Positions 34,973 through 45,508 of a DNA stretch of 64,000 nt are shown in pieces. Position numbers and translations under genes: made by a program. The notes beneath the pieces were generated by a model. That model was not told the origin of the DNA and did not search any database. It saw only the letters and a list, made by a program, of their open reading frames with translations. The DNA is taken from the NCBI GenBank assembly GCA_037043235.1, contig JAWRVZ010000039.1, positions 310,001 through 374,000 of the forward strand. The letters are read 5' to 3'. How positions within the stretch are numbered: the first letter of the stretch is position 1; every line of letters begins with the position of its first letter. Origin of the DNA: Rhodeus uyekii. Taxonomy: Eukaryota > Chordata > Actinopteri > Cypriniformes > Acheilognathidae.

Positions 34973-36120
34973 GTGCACTGTCTACCTGTTTTTGAACATG
35001 CTCCTTAAAAACATGTTCAGTTATGGTCAGATAAACCTGAAACTAATTTATTTCTAGGCTTCCAGTTCAAGTTCCAAAATCCATATGTCCTTGAACTGTG
35101 CTTTGAAATGTACATAAAAAAATAATAGTGTACACAAAATGTAGTGCTGACTTTACAATTCTGCCAGCAAAATGTACATGCATTTTATCGGTTCCTGTGT
35201 TCCTTGGGAACCAAACCAATGTTCTTGTTGTTATTCTGAGCTATACAGGCCCAAATGTCTTTATTGTATCACCTCAGAATCAGTCACAGGTTGACTCCCT
35301 TTGCTCTTTTGAACATTTCTTGAGTGAGTGTATGGATAACTATTTTCATCTTGAGAAGGATCTCTTGTTGAAGTTATTTTAAGCTATTAGCATGCCGTTT
35401 AAGTGCAATATATAGTCACCAGGTCTTCATGAGACAGGCCCAGCGATTGATTTGCACTCTGTATGATAAATGCAAGGTAGCAAATATGCTGAGAGGACAG
35501 TACATCCCTAAACACATTCAGCATCTAAAAGAATCAATATAATGATACAAAAAAATCACTTTCTTGGCAGAATAATCATTCTTTGGTAAACATAACCAAA
35601 TCGTCTATAAACGCGAAAGCATAAATGTCAGTGAGTATTACTGATCATCTTCTTATGTCAGGATGAATCTGTTTATCGATCTGATTTGACATCTTACAGC
35701 AGGAGGCAGTAAGGAGTCCAGCAGAGCCTACAACATACAGCGGTCAACAAACATCAGTAGTTTAATTCCAATGAGCCTCAGGTAGGAATAAATAAGCAAG
35801 GAAGGCTTTATTTGTTGATGGCACTCTTCTTTTTGCCAGCAACATGAAGGCTGAGAAAGCGTGGCTAACTTTACTAGCGTGTTGTGATTTTTGCAAATTC
35901 CGACATTCTCATTAATTTCACGTCAACATGTTCACTCTGACAGATTCACTTGTGGATGCAGCTGACTTATCATTTCAGCCATTTGGGCTTTATTGGTGAG
36001 AAGGAACGAAGAGTGTTAGAGGCCCTCGCGAGCCTTTGCAGACTTTGTGCTTTAGAACTTTACACGCAGCAATGTAATGGAATTGAACATGGAAAAAAGC
36101 ATAATGGTGTAATGTGTAGT
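34973..36120. other. Non-coding, nothing firm
   Basis: Mixed single-copy-like DNA. Open frames of up to 84 codons have no domain. Confidence 0.4.
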
Positions 36121-36175
36121 TTTATGTGGTTGTGTTAGTTTCCTCCTGCAATCTCCTGTATGTTCCTTTGTGGAT
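36121..36175. repeat. Unidentified repeat, copy 2
   Basis: This is the partner of 34916-34972. About 85 percent of positions agree by eye over 50 bp, including the core CTCCTG and CCTGTATGTTCCTT. Confidence 0.6.
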
Positions 36176-36279
36176 CATTAAAGAAGTCTCTCTTGTGTCG
36201 GGAGATTACTACAGCTGGTACTTGTGACAAATTGGTACTCTTTAAATACTTTTAAGTCATCCTTTGGTCCCATTGGCTG

Positions 36280-36340
36280 TTTCCTGAGAACACCTCACCC
36301 CCCCTCAGGGGGCTTTGGCCCCCCTCGTTAAGGACCACTG
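36280..36340 (-). repeat. Possible end of a hAT-type element
   Basis: The minus strand starting at 36340 reads CAGTGGTCCTTAACGAGG, resembling hAT terminal repeats. It is followed by a G/C-rich foldback (CCCCCCTCAGGGGGC, GGCCCCCC). No second end or target duplication was found, so this stays tentative. Confidence 0.3.
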
Positions 36341-36839
36341 AATTAGGCAGATTTACTTGAACAAGAGGCTTTTCAGGCAACCCACTGACTAATCAAATTT
36401 GAATGTATTTTGCACATCCCTAATAAAAAGGGTACAAGTTAACTAGCAATGCCAAGGTCATGTGTTCAATTCAGTGATATGTGAAAAATGGAGACACCAA
36501 CATTTAGGAAAACGGTAGTCCCCAGACATCTTTTATTCCTGTTTGTTAAGCTATTTAGCTTAGAGTATTGTGTTGTCTCCGTTCTCTGTTTACAAAGAGT
36601 ATTGACAGTTTTCAAGTGTTTACTTTATCTGTGGTCCATGGGGAGGATTCTGACTAATACAATTACTTTTGTCTGTTTTGGTCTCTGTCTTCTTATTGAG
36701 TGGAGCATTGATGTTAGCTTAATGCAGACAGTGGTAAACACTATAACATCTCATTGTTTCTTATCTTGTCCATTAGTACTAAACAGCTGGGTCTGTTCCC
36801 CTCACCTCTTCTGGTTGACCTAACTGCTCTTCGGTTCTT
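36341..36839. other. Non-coding; weak SINE trace at 36425-36475
   Basis: TAACTAGCAATGCCAAGGTC followed by ATGTGTTCAATTCAG resembles the B-box region of the tRNA-derived SINE family but lacks the tail. The rest, including a 111-codon frame at 36488-36823 rich in hydrophobic residues, has no recognisable identity. Confidence 0.35.
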
Positions 36840-37240
36840 CGCTGTGGTATTTACCTCTACCCATGTCAAAGGTAATCGGAGCGGTTGGTGTTGAAGATTA
36901 ACCTTTTTGTTCTTTTTCTTTTTTAGAGTGTAATGTTGCTGTTTGAGCATGAAAAAGGTCTGCAGCGTGTTTTTCAACATAGTAAGCTCTGTTTCTGAAC
37001 TTCCATTGTAATCTTGAGGTGTTTTTCCAGGAATGCACATCACAGTATTCGCCAAAAATAAATGGGCAAAGCGTGGTTGTGTGGAGTTAGTAGTGTGTTG
37101 AAACTGCCAGTTATGGTAAGGGGCATGGCATTTCTGAAGCGGTTGACCAATCATAACACACTGGTCAGACCAATCAGAGCACATTTTGCCTTTCGGAAAA
37201 AGGGGCTTCATAGAGACAGGAACTAAAGCCCAAATTGATC
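36840..37240. repeat. Probable dispersed DNA-element repeat
   Basis: GTTGAAACTGCCAGTTATGG, AAGGGGCATGGCATTTCTGA and TTGACCAATCATAACACACTGG recall a dispersed cyprinid repeat from memory. No second copy occurs in the window, and ends were not found. Confidence 0.4.
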
Positions 37241-37997
37241 GTGGAGAAAATTGCCGCCATTGATCTTTTGGGAAATGCAGCCCAGAGCGTTACTGACAGA
37301 CACATGTTTTGAACATTCAACCATCAAAAAATATTCTAGTAAACAAAATGAAGACTTTGTAAAGAGGCATAATTTGGCTTCTTTAATAAGTTGCTCATTT
37401 GTGTACTGCAGCAATCTGTTCCATGCATCAGAATTGAATAGCTTAGGCACAAGAATGCACCATGTGTGCACACAATCAAACAGATAAATTTTGTGCTTAG
37501 TGTATTTTTCAATTCCAAATGAGGACAAAATTTAGGCACTTTGTTTAGCCTGACATGCAGCTTCTAGCCACTAATAGCTCACCTTATCCAAACTGAATTA
37601 AAGCTGAAAGGCATGTGGAGCTCCACGGATCCCCAAAGACATTGTGCTAAAAAAGCTGGAACTGAAATCCTTTTCTTTGGTCAATCAGTGCTGATTTGTA
37701 ACACTTGCATAGAAGCACCAGTGGAACCCCATAGTTTCAGGCTGGTTGAGACTTTCAGAATAATGAATTTTTAATGAAGACCACCTGCGGTGTTCGTGGT
37801 AGGCCCTTTGTGTGGGTTCTTGCAAATTATTTGGAGTCTTGTTGGGGGATATAGCATCTGCAGACAGTGACATATGACTTTAGTGATATACTGATGGTTT
37901 ATTATGCTAATAAGACTGTAGCTGTGATCTGATTCACACTGTTCCTATGCAGTATTCCCTGCTTCCTACACACTGAAGAGGGGATTTCTGTTGAATT

Positions 37998-38000
<3 letters not shown>
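37241..38000. other. Non-coding, nothing firm
   Basis: Single-copy-like sequence. Overlapping frames of 67-101 codons on both strands around 37220-37540 have no domain. Confidence 0.4.

Positions 38001-38040
<40 letters not shown>
38001..38040. repeat. (TG)20 microsatellite
   Basis: Nearly 40 bp of uninterrupted TG, followed by TATATGTATGTGTACA. Confidence 0.95.
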
Positions 38041-38045
<5 letters not shown>

Positions 38046-38154
38046 ATGTGTACACTTTGAATTACCTAAATATATATATAAGTATTTATTATTAGTTAAA
38101 ATAAATAATTGATAAATATGTAATAACAAATATGTAAGCTTTTAGTTACTGTAT

Positions 38155-38395
38155 ATACCGCCTTTCCAATAAATCCATTATTTTATTTATCAAGGGTGCA
38201 TTAAATTAATCAAAAGTAACAGTAAAGACATTTATGATGCTACAAAAGATTTATATTTCAAATAAATGCTGTGTTTTGAACTTTCTATTCATCAGAGAAT
38301 ACTGAAAAAGTGTTATTGTAGTTTTTTCACAACAACATTAAGCTACACAATTATTTTCAATATTGATTTACCAAGCTACTTTATAGTCCACTTCC
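38155..38395 (+). repeat. Family R fragment (central part)
   Basis: CAGTAAAGACATTTATGATG, TTCAAATAAATGCTGT and GAACTTTCTATTCATCAGAG align with the plus-strand copy at 41060-41235 and, inverted, with 61255-61410. Confidence 0.8.
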
Positions 38396-38640
38396 TATTT
38401 GTATATTTATTTACCTGTTGAGAAGTGTGGCTCCCATTTTAGGGCTGGTGGAAACAAAATGGCAGTTGGATAGTCTGTGGTGCGTGCTAGTGGACGAAGT
38501 TGACTGAGCTCAGCGATGCTGCCACAGCAGGGGATCCGTGCCTGAAACTTCTCCAGGTCATCTGCCATATTCGCATTTTTGATGAAATATTAAGGACAGG
38601 TTGATCTCTCCCCGTCTCTCTCTGTCTCTATCTCTGTCTG
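38396..38640. other. Non-coding with pyrimidine tract
   Basis: The stretch ends in a CTCTCTCTGTCTCTATCTCTG tract that precedes an acceptor-like AG at 38653-38654 (see the next entry). Confidence 0.4.
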
Positions 38641-38654
38641 TCAACCTCTTGCAG

Positions 38655-38765
38655 AAGCTCATAGCAGAGGTGGATTTGTCATCTCAGCAGTTCAAAGCTG
38701 AGTCTAGGCAGCCAGTATCCGTCCAGCAGAGGAGAGCTGACATATTTAGTGCCACGGACGCATGA
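38655..38765 (+). other. Weak candidate terminal exon
   Basis: After a roughly 50-bp pyrimidine tract and CTCTTGCAG, the sequence is open in one frame: KLIAEVDLSSQQFKAES, then RQPVSVQQRRADIFSATDA and a TGA near 38763. Acceptor strength is good by eye. The peptide is not recognised, no upstream exon is visible and no polyadenylation signal is obvious. It could equally be chance. Confidence 0.2.
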
Positions 38766-39059
38766 AAAAGCTTTGTTTGGTAGATTCACAGAGATGAAAG
38801 CTATGGAGTGGAAAGAGGAGGAGAAGGGCTTGAGAAAAGGTCAGGGAAAACTTAAGGCCGACCTACACGCACGATTGTCACACATGGAGGTGAAATGGCA
38901 AAAAAGTGCTGCATGGTGAGCAATGGAAAGGTGCCAAAAACACCTACATCATCTCCTACAGACCTGTCACACTGCCATAATTATACACTTTCTTCTGAAA
39001 CTGTTACATCGTGTTACGCATGAAAATAAGTAACTATAAACTAAAAATGTCATTGCTTG
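38766..39059. other. Non-coding, nothing recognised
   Basis: A mixed, purine-rich stretch without a gene or repeat. Confidence 0.4.
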
Positions 39060-39482
39060 CAGGGGCCAAGCACCAAAGGTTTGAAGCACCGATTAAATCC
39101 GTTCTAGTCTTCTTTTTAAGCTCCTGAGTCTATGGAAGCCCATAGAATCATTTGGTAAATTGGATTTTGTGAAAAAACAACAACGACTTTTTCTCTTCCT
39201 AGACTGTTGCTTCGATTTTCATGAAAATCGAAAGAGAACGTTTTTCGACCATTGCGACACAAGAACATGTCAATTCAACTTGATTCGTCAAACCATTCTC
39301 AAATAATTTTTTTAATTCACTAAATACCTTGCGAAAATGAGTGTGAGGCTATAACTCGACAAGACTTAGATTTTCAAATTTAAGTAACAGCTTAAACAAA
39401 CCAAATTAAATGTCTGTTTTGACAACCATGACCTGGGAATACCAGCAGAGTTTTGCTGTACTGCCACCTTGTGGCAGGAAAT
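39060..39482. repeat. Dispersed fish repeat (GGGGCCAAGCACC type)
   Basis: It begins GCAGGGGCCAAGCACCAAAG, contains TTCATGAAAATCGAAAGAG and TTTTTCGACCATTGCGAC, and ends CTGCCACCTTGTGGCAGGA. This succession matches a dispersed repeat of fish genomes known from memory. The 3' block CTGCCACCTTGTGGCAG is itself a foldback. Confidence 0.6.
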
Positions 39483-39996
39483 ATGACAAATCATTCTAAA
39501 AAGTACATTTTATAAAGGATGAATGTGTGTAGTATGAATCTAACTGAAGCGTACTATATTCGCCATATTGTCATGGTGTGTGTGTGTGCTTGCTTGCTTG
39601 CTGTTTGTTTGCTTTCTGGACTGAGGCAAAAAAAACTAACAAAAAATAGTATGCCAGGCTTATTAAAAAACACAGCTCTTGTTACTTATAATGCATCACC
39701 CCAACACCGTTTGGGAATAGGCAACATCTCATCACGTTTTTGCCTCAGCATTTTTCAACATCAAGTGCTCAGATGCAGCCATTACAGACTTATTAACCCC
39801 TGTAGCATACAGTATGTGAAGCATTTTTCATCTTCTCCCCATCTTTCTTTCTCTCTCTTCATCATCCCAATCTCCATATTATGAAGTGTTCCTGTCATTA
39901 TTTCTGATGATTCGTTTCTGCCAGACATCCTAGAGCTCACCTGTTCAGCCCACTCTACACAAAAGAGAGCCAGACGGAGTGATGCATTAATGGAGG

Positions 39997-39998
<2 letters not shown>
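39483..39998. other. Non-coding, nothing recognised
   Basis: TG/TGCT-rich near 39575-39605. Otherwise single-copy-like. Confidence 0.4.

Positions 39999-40030
<32 letters not shown>
39999..40030. repeat. (AG)16 microsatellite
   Basis: An uninterrupted GA run of about 32 bp. Confidence 0.95.
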
Positions 40031-40034
<4 letters not shown>

Positions 40035-40844
40035 TGTGGAAGAGAATGAGGAGACAAATCTGATCAAATAAGCCAATCATGTGTGGTGCAGTAATGAAGA
40101 GCCTGGAGGAGCAGCCTGCGTCCCTCTCTCTCCAGATGCGTGCAAGATACTTTGTGTTGCGATGAGGAGATGAAGGAAGTTTGTGGAACTTTCCATAATT
40201 GCTTCTGATAAGGGTTTAAAGCAAACACAGTGAGTGAAATTATAGCAGAGAAACTTTTTTCCCCTTGCTCATCTCAATGAATTGAATCCAGGAGGGGGAA
40301 ACATTAGAATCTCGTCATCTCAGCAATGGCTGCTCAATTTACTGTCTCCAGCCTTCTTTGGGCTCAATTACACTCTATTTTCTCAACGAGCACTTCAATT
40401 TCTTTGTTAACGCTTTTATATCTGTTCGTACCCTCTGGCCTAATAACATTTGCTAAATTAACTTCTGATGAAACCCGTGTATTTAACAAAAAGCTTGAGC
40501 TTCTTTGCGGCATACAAATCTTGGATTTAAAAAAATGAGCAGCCATACTCTATATAAACAAACTCACTTTTAGCATTTAATCCTGTCATGTTAATCTGAC
40601 ATGTTCTCTTAACCCTTAACCGATGGTTTAATCTCGTTTCCAGCATTGGGGGCATCTCATACCTGCTGCATTTTGCATGGATTCTGTCATTCTCTGTCAT
40701 CTGTGACATCCTTTAATTTTCCTTTGAAAAAATCTGCATTGTTATTTACTATGGTGTTTTGGGTTTGCATCCAGTTAAAATTGGATATTTAAAATAATAA
40801 TTATTATACCAACAAAATAAAATATCATTTACACATTTATGTTC
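40031..40844. other. Non-coding; repeat-free block 40.2-40.56 kb
   Basis: The block 40215-40560 is repeat-free with balanced composition and could be conserved non-coding DNA. Frames of 60-70 codons on both strands have no domain. Confidence 0.3.
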
Positions 40845-40985
40845 AAACCCATTTGACTTACTTTGTACCATTACATGTGAATGGGGATCTGTGCTGTGCT
40901 CCAAAATAGCAATAAATGCACCAGAATATAACCTTTATGACTCCTGTATTATATTAGAAGTCTTTTGAAGTAACATTATAGCACT
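40845..40985 (+). repeat. Dispersed MITE fragment
   Basis: TCAAACCCATTTGACTTACT, GTGAATGGGGATCTGTGCTG, AAATGCACCAGAATATAACC and AGAAGTCTTTTGAAG follow the order of an abundant cyprinid MITE related to the TTAA-type family. Recognised from memory. Confidence 0.55.
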
Positions 40986-41059
40986 AGGTGAAGTATTGTC
41001 CAATATGGTAGCCTTTAGTCTCTAAAAATGTTGGTTCTCCATTGCCAACATTAATGTAA

Positions 41060-41235
41060 ATGTACAAAAGATTTCTATTTTGAAAAATGTATGTTCTTTT
41101 GAACTTTCTTTTTATTAAAGAATCCGGAAACAAATGCATCATGGTTTTCACAAAAATGTTAAGCAGCACAACTGTATAATGTTGAGCACCAAATAGGCAT
41201 ATTGTAAACATTATAAGCATATCATATATACTTTA
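41060..41235 (+). repeat. Family R fragment (central part)
   Basis: AAAAGATTTCTATTTTG, GTTCTTTTGAACTTTC, ATCATGGTTTTCACAAAAAT and GTTAAGCAGCACAACTG align with 38155-38395. It continues into TGAGCACCAAATAGGCATAT. Confidence 0.8.
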
Positions 41236-41581
41236 TACAATGCTGGAATTACCAAAATTATGAGATTTCCATAAAAAGCATTCACGTCCTCTTGTAACTG
41301 GTCCTACTCAACATTTAGACACACGCAGCTCTTACTGGTTTATGACCGTTACACTCAACCCTCTCAAATCTCTCTCCCATTTAGGTCAATGGCACAAAAT
41401 GTAGGCTTAAAACTGGCCTCATATGACACACAAAACCTACAAATACACAGACTACACCACTGCCTAAAGAACACTTGTGAGATCACTTCAAAAAACTGTT
41501 ACAAAGACCTCCCTTTGTCAATCAGGAATCATTTTAAAGCGCAATGTCTATTGCAGCATACAATACAAATAAGACTCCTAT
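41236..41581. other. Non-coding, nothing recognised
   Basis: Mixed sequence between two repeats, with no gene or family. Confidence 0.35.
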
Positions 41582-42010
41582 CGTAACCTCGGTTCCCTGA
41601 GAGAATGGAACGAGACATTGCATTAACCGCCGTGTTCGCCGCTTGACCAGCTCTAAAGCGTTCAGTTATGATTCCCTTTCGAAATGTGCTCTCAGTGCTA
41701 CACTGACAGCGCTTTGGGAGCGAGAATAACAACGCCACAAGGTTGTGTAGTGTGAGAGCACAAACATGAGAAAGAACTCAAACATGAGTTTCGGATGTCG
41801 ACTCAAGAACATGTAAGCCTGGAGTAACATTAACATCCAAACTGTAGGAGATAGTTTGGATATAAACTATCTAATAAATGTGGTCATCTCTTGCTAAAGT
41901 CCTGGAGGATACAACCCCCTAGTAGAATGAGTACTAATACCCAGAGACGAAACTGCTTGCATCTTAACATTCCTTTGGCTTTGAGTTCTTTGAGACTCAA
42001 TTTAAGCTCT
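41582..42010 (+). repeat. Dispersed fish repeat (CCTCGGTTCCCTGAG type)
   Basis: CGTAACCTCGGTTCCCTGAG, GAACGAGACATTGC and, further on, CCCCCTAGTAGAATGAG and CCCAGAGACGAAACTGCTTG follow the order of a well-known dispersed repeat of cyprinid genomes. The copy is degenerate in its second half. Confidence 0.65.
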
Positions 42011-43204
42011 CCTTTGCTATGACCTATAGGTTTTGTATGTTTATCCACCTGTAGTGTCTCCAAGAGGATCTATATTCTTCATCCAAAGCCCTTTTAAAAT
42101 CTTCCAATTGTTAGTGGCATTGAGCATGTCAAATGCTAGCATGAAACACCTGAGCCCATGATGTAAATGGGTTACAATGGGCAAAAGGGCTGTAAATCTT
42201 GCTCTCCCTGTCCCTGACCTCTGTACCTTTAAGTATCTTATTACCCTCTACTTTTCTTCAAGGCTATGTCCCATGCTTTTCAAGCTCCATATTTCACATC
42301 AAACCCTCTAATGTATCGTGAATGACAGAGGGAGGGATAAAGACCAGCAGAAAAGAGGGAGACATGGTACCTTTGGGTATAAGTGTCTCTTGAGTTTTGC
42401 ACTTTGATATTCAGCAGATTCTGTTTCCTCTACGCATGTCATCAATAGACTCTCTGAGGTTTGCCATCTTCTGGAGTTTATCTTCCTCCAAGCCCTCCTT
42501 TTATTCTGGATAATAGAATATTATCATATTTTTTTCCAATTTTTTTCATCCTCACTCCACACCTGTTCTTATCCATGTCTTAATCTTTTTATTATCAGCA
42601 CTCTCTACTTATATGGGCTTAGAGGATTATGTTCCCCAAAAGGAATTTCCTCGTGTCACTGTATTTAATTATCCATGCAAATTAAAAGCTATCTATTTAA
42701 GTAAGGAGACAAAACAAAACCAAATAATTAAACATGTCAGTTTTGCAGAATAGACTACATCTCAAAAGAACAAGAAACATTTGATGTATAAATGGAAACG
42801 GTTTCAACTCAGTTGCTAGGTGTGAGGTGTTAAATCTGATCCTGCTTGTGCTGGAGGAGAACATCTTGGATGCAAAGCAATATTTCATGTTCCTTTATCT
42901 GGGCAAGAGACAACAAGTTTGGTCAACAGCCGAACTGAGATGGTACCTACTGCCCATGAAAGGTGAGATTAATCTCTTTCCCCCTTTCGCCATCTTACAG
43001 CTACTACATTAAATGCATCCATCCAGAGCCGAGATCCCTGTAACTAGTTTTCTGGTGACCTGGTCCTTTCTCCTCCTCTTCGATATTTTTTTTGTCAGAA
43101 AATGTTTTAGTCAAGTTTTTGTTGTTTGATGAAAATATCAGTTTAATACAAATACTACAGTATTTTATATTCATTAATTTTAGTTTGATTTGAGTCAAGT
43201 GGTG
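42011..43204. other. Non-coding; weak exon-like stretch 42826-42963
   Basis: Single-copy-like. Between GTTGCTAG at 42818-42825 and GAAAGGTGAG at 42958-42967 one frame is open (MLNLILLVLEENILDAKQY, then FMFLYLGKRQQVWSTAELRW). The peptide is not recognised and the acceptor lacks a strong pyrimidine tract, so I do not call an exon. Confidence 0.3.
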
Positions 43205-43825
43205 CCTAATTTTAGGTTATACAATTTGACAAGGATCAGATTGTTAAGGCCAATCAACTGGGTCAGATTTTCTCTGAAATATGAATTATCCTGGTCAGCA
43301 GTAATGAGAATAATGAGACCAACAGTGATCTGAGGAGGGACAAACCACAAATCGGTGACAGGGTGTTGGGCGCCTAAGGTTTATCCATGCTTGAGGGCAA
43401 CAAAGGCTAAAACTGGCTATGTGGTTTGAGCCCAAGTCACAAGTCACACCAAATTTGAATGCTGGTTATGGAGGAAATGTGTCACAGCACACAGTGTATT
43501 GCACTCTGCTGCGTATATGGCTTGGTAGCCTCAGTCCAATCAGTGCTTCTGATGACCCCATTCCATTGAAAGCAAATGTAATGGGCATATAAGTGTCTGA
43601 ACTGGACCATGGAGCAGTGGCCGTCTGGTCCAATGAATCCCGTTTTCCTTTACATCATGTGGACAGCAGAGTACATGTGCGCGGTTTACCTGGGAGAGTG
43701 ACTCCAGGATTTACTATTAGACGACGACAAGTGTGATGCTCTGGGCAATTTTCTGCTGGGAATCCTTGGGTCATGTGAGTGAACCCCTTCATAACAATGG
43801 TGTTGCCTGGTGAAAGTGGCCTAAT
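43205..43825 (+). mobile_element. Tc1-like transposon relic, N-terminal half
   Basis: Colinear with the 5' half of an abundant fish Tc1 family. Landmarks are GTCACAGCACACAGTG, CTGAACTGGACCATGGAGCA, TTTTCCTTTACATCATGTGG and ATGCTCTGGGCAATTTTCTG. The sequence then jumps to GAACCCCTTCATAACAATGG, a deletion relative to the family, and leaves the element at about 43825. Terminal repeats were not found on either side. Confidence 0.8.
43430..43800 (+). pseudogene. Tc1 transposase fragment with catalytic D to N
   Basis: The frame around 43626 reads W-S-N-E-S-R-F where the family has W-S-D-E-S. The asparagine codon AAT at 43632-43634 replaces the first catalytic aspartate. It continues PLHHVDSRVHVRGLPG and meets a TGA near 43734. 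Stops and frame breaks occur upstream as well, and the second and third catalytic residues are missing with the deleted C-terminus. The fragment is inactive. Confidence 0.75.
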
Positions 43826-43930
43826 TTACCTACACTAATCCTACCCTTAAACTTACCCATCACACAAAACATTCTGCTATTTTAGATTTTCAAAATGCAT
43901 CATTTTGCATGATTTACATTCTGCCCCCAC
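43826..43930 (+). repeat. Dispersed cyprinid repeat fragment
   Basis: ACCTACACTAATCCTACCC, TTAAACTTACCCATCACAC, TTCTGCTATTTTAGATTTTC and AAAATGCATCATTTTGCATG follow the order of a common dispersed repeat of cyprinids. It abuts the Tc1 relic. Confidence 0.55.
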
Positions 43931-43964
43931 AAGCTAAAACTATACTGGTATTGCTATACTTGTT

Positions 43965-44012
43965 AGACACACACACACTATTGTTTAAAAGTTTGAGGTC
44001 AGTCATTTTTAT
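43965..44012 (+). repeat. Family R terminal fragment
   Basis: CACTATTGTTTAAAAGTTTG followed by AGGTCAGTCATTTTT corresponds to the family start. It is the inverse of the terminal block at 19580-19605, showing that family R has terminal inverted repeats. Confidence 0.65.
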
Positions 44013-45370
44013 TATCAGTTTTATGTCAATAATATGTTTAGTTAAAGTAGTTAGCATTATGGTTGTGCATTTTTTGCATATCTGTAATCCTCGCCAAACA
44101 ACAACAAGGTTAACATATTTTCGTCAGTAATTTTGTAGACAAAATGAACACCGCCCTTGCTTTCTGCCACTCTCTTGCGCACTCTCCTGCCACATGGCAT
44201 TCAGAGCCACCCCTCTAATCAGAATCATCAGCATGGTGACTCCGCGCTGAATTAAGGGAGACAGATTTCCACACACGGCGTTCATCAGCACTTTTCGGGC
44301 CTTTAAACAGCTCACAGACTGTACAGTCACATCCAACTGCTCACATCCCTCCATCCATCAGACGTGCCCATCTGCCTGCATGATTCAAATTCACACTCCC
44401 ATTATGCACACCGGGGTGAGGCAGCGCTGGGGAACCAATGGGGGAAAAAACACAGCCACACTCTCTGCAAACGGGTGAAATTTCTCACATTATTCTCTTA
44501 ATAGTTTTTCATTTGGAGCCCAGGGATTTAATTCCCCTCCACTTTTTTTTACACCAACTTAGAAAATGATCCCCTCTTGGCTTGATATCTCAGCACTGTG
44601 GTTTATTCTAATGGAAAAAGATTACATCTTGAATTAAAAACCGCTCATCCTCAGTCAGTGCTCCGGAAAGGAGAGAGGACAATCAAAAGACCTCTGATTT
44701 CGAACCGCTGTTTTTAACATTCACAGCATGATTTTTTAACATATGTATGTGGACGCTCATTCCCACTTACGCTACAAATATAATTACAATTAGTGCGTGT
44801 ATTGCTTTTGTGCAACAGTTCAATAAACAAAGAAGGTAATACTGAGGACATGAAATTTGAGACCGTGTTTACCTGTTACTTTGTCTATTGTTTGCTCTGC
44901 CAACGATAATTGTTCTAAACAAAACCATTATTTTTGTATTTTTTTGTAATTCTATTTATTCATATTTTTAATTGCCCTTTTTTCTGTTTTGTTTTCAGTT
45001 ACAATTTTTATTTATCTTGTTTATACTTCTTTCTTTTTTTAAAGTGTTTAGCTCTTATTTATATTTATTTGAGGGGGGGTTTTATAGTTATTTTAGTACA
45101 TCAACATATAGTTTCCAAGGAAACATTAGTTTTTCATCTGATATTTATATTTTATTTTATTTCAACTTTATTTCAGTTAATGAAAACATATTTTATTAGT
45201 TTATGTTATAAATGACAACTGGTTTCATTCATGAATGAAAGTAAATGATTCAATGACTCTCTCATAAAGACTGTAGCTGAATTTGGAGTAGAGATTATCA
45301 TGCTATGATAATTATTCAGAGCTGGTTTCTAATCAGCATCTCTGGGATGGAAGTCTGGTACAGTAACTAG

Positions 45371-45398
45371 GACGCTAAAGACCACAACCTTTAGCGTC
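45371..45398. repeat. Perfect hairpin, 10-bp arms, 8-base loop
   Basis: GACGCTAAAG, then ACCACAAC, then CTTTAGCGTC. The arms are exactly complementary. No poly-T follows, and no RNA gene can be argued. Confidence 0.85.
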
Positions 45399-45478
45399 AC
45401 TCACTTGTGTACCTCTGAAATCAGGAGAGCGAGGTTTACTCGGACAGCTGTTACTAGCTGCCCTTTTTTACACTAGGC

Positions 45479-45508
45479 TTACTATTTCTTTATATGAAAG
45501 AAATAGTA
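45479..45508. repeat. Near-perfect hairpin with 13-bp arms
   Basis: TTACTATTTCTTT is followed after a short ATAT-type loop by AAAGAAATAGTAA. It lies about 80 bp from the hairpin at 45371. Confidence 0.8.

Noticed and set aside
36741..37211. 156-codon minus-strand frame
   Set aside because: It overlaps a probable dispersed repeat and contains low-complexity Lys and Asn runs with no domain.
44934..45215. Hydrophobic 93-codon frame resembling a membrane protein
   Set aside because: The region is T-rich, so any frame reads as Phe, Leu and Ile. There is no start context, splice signal or family motif.
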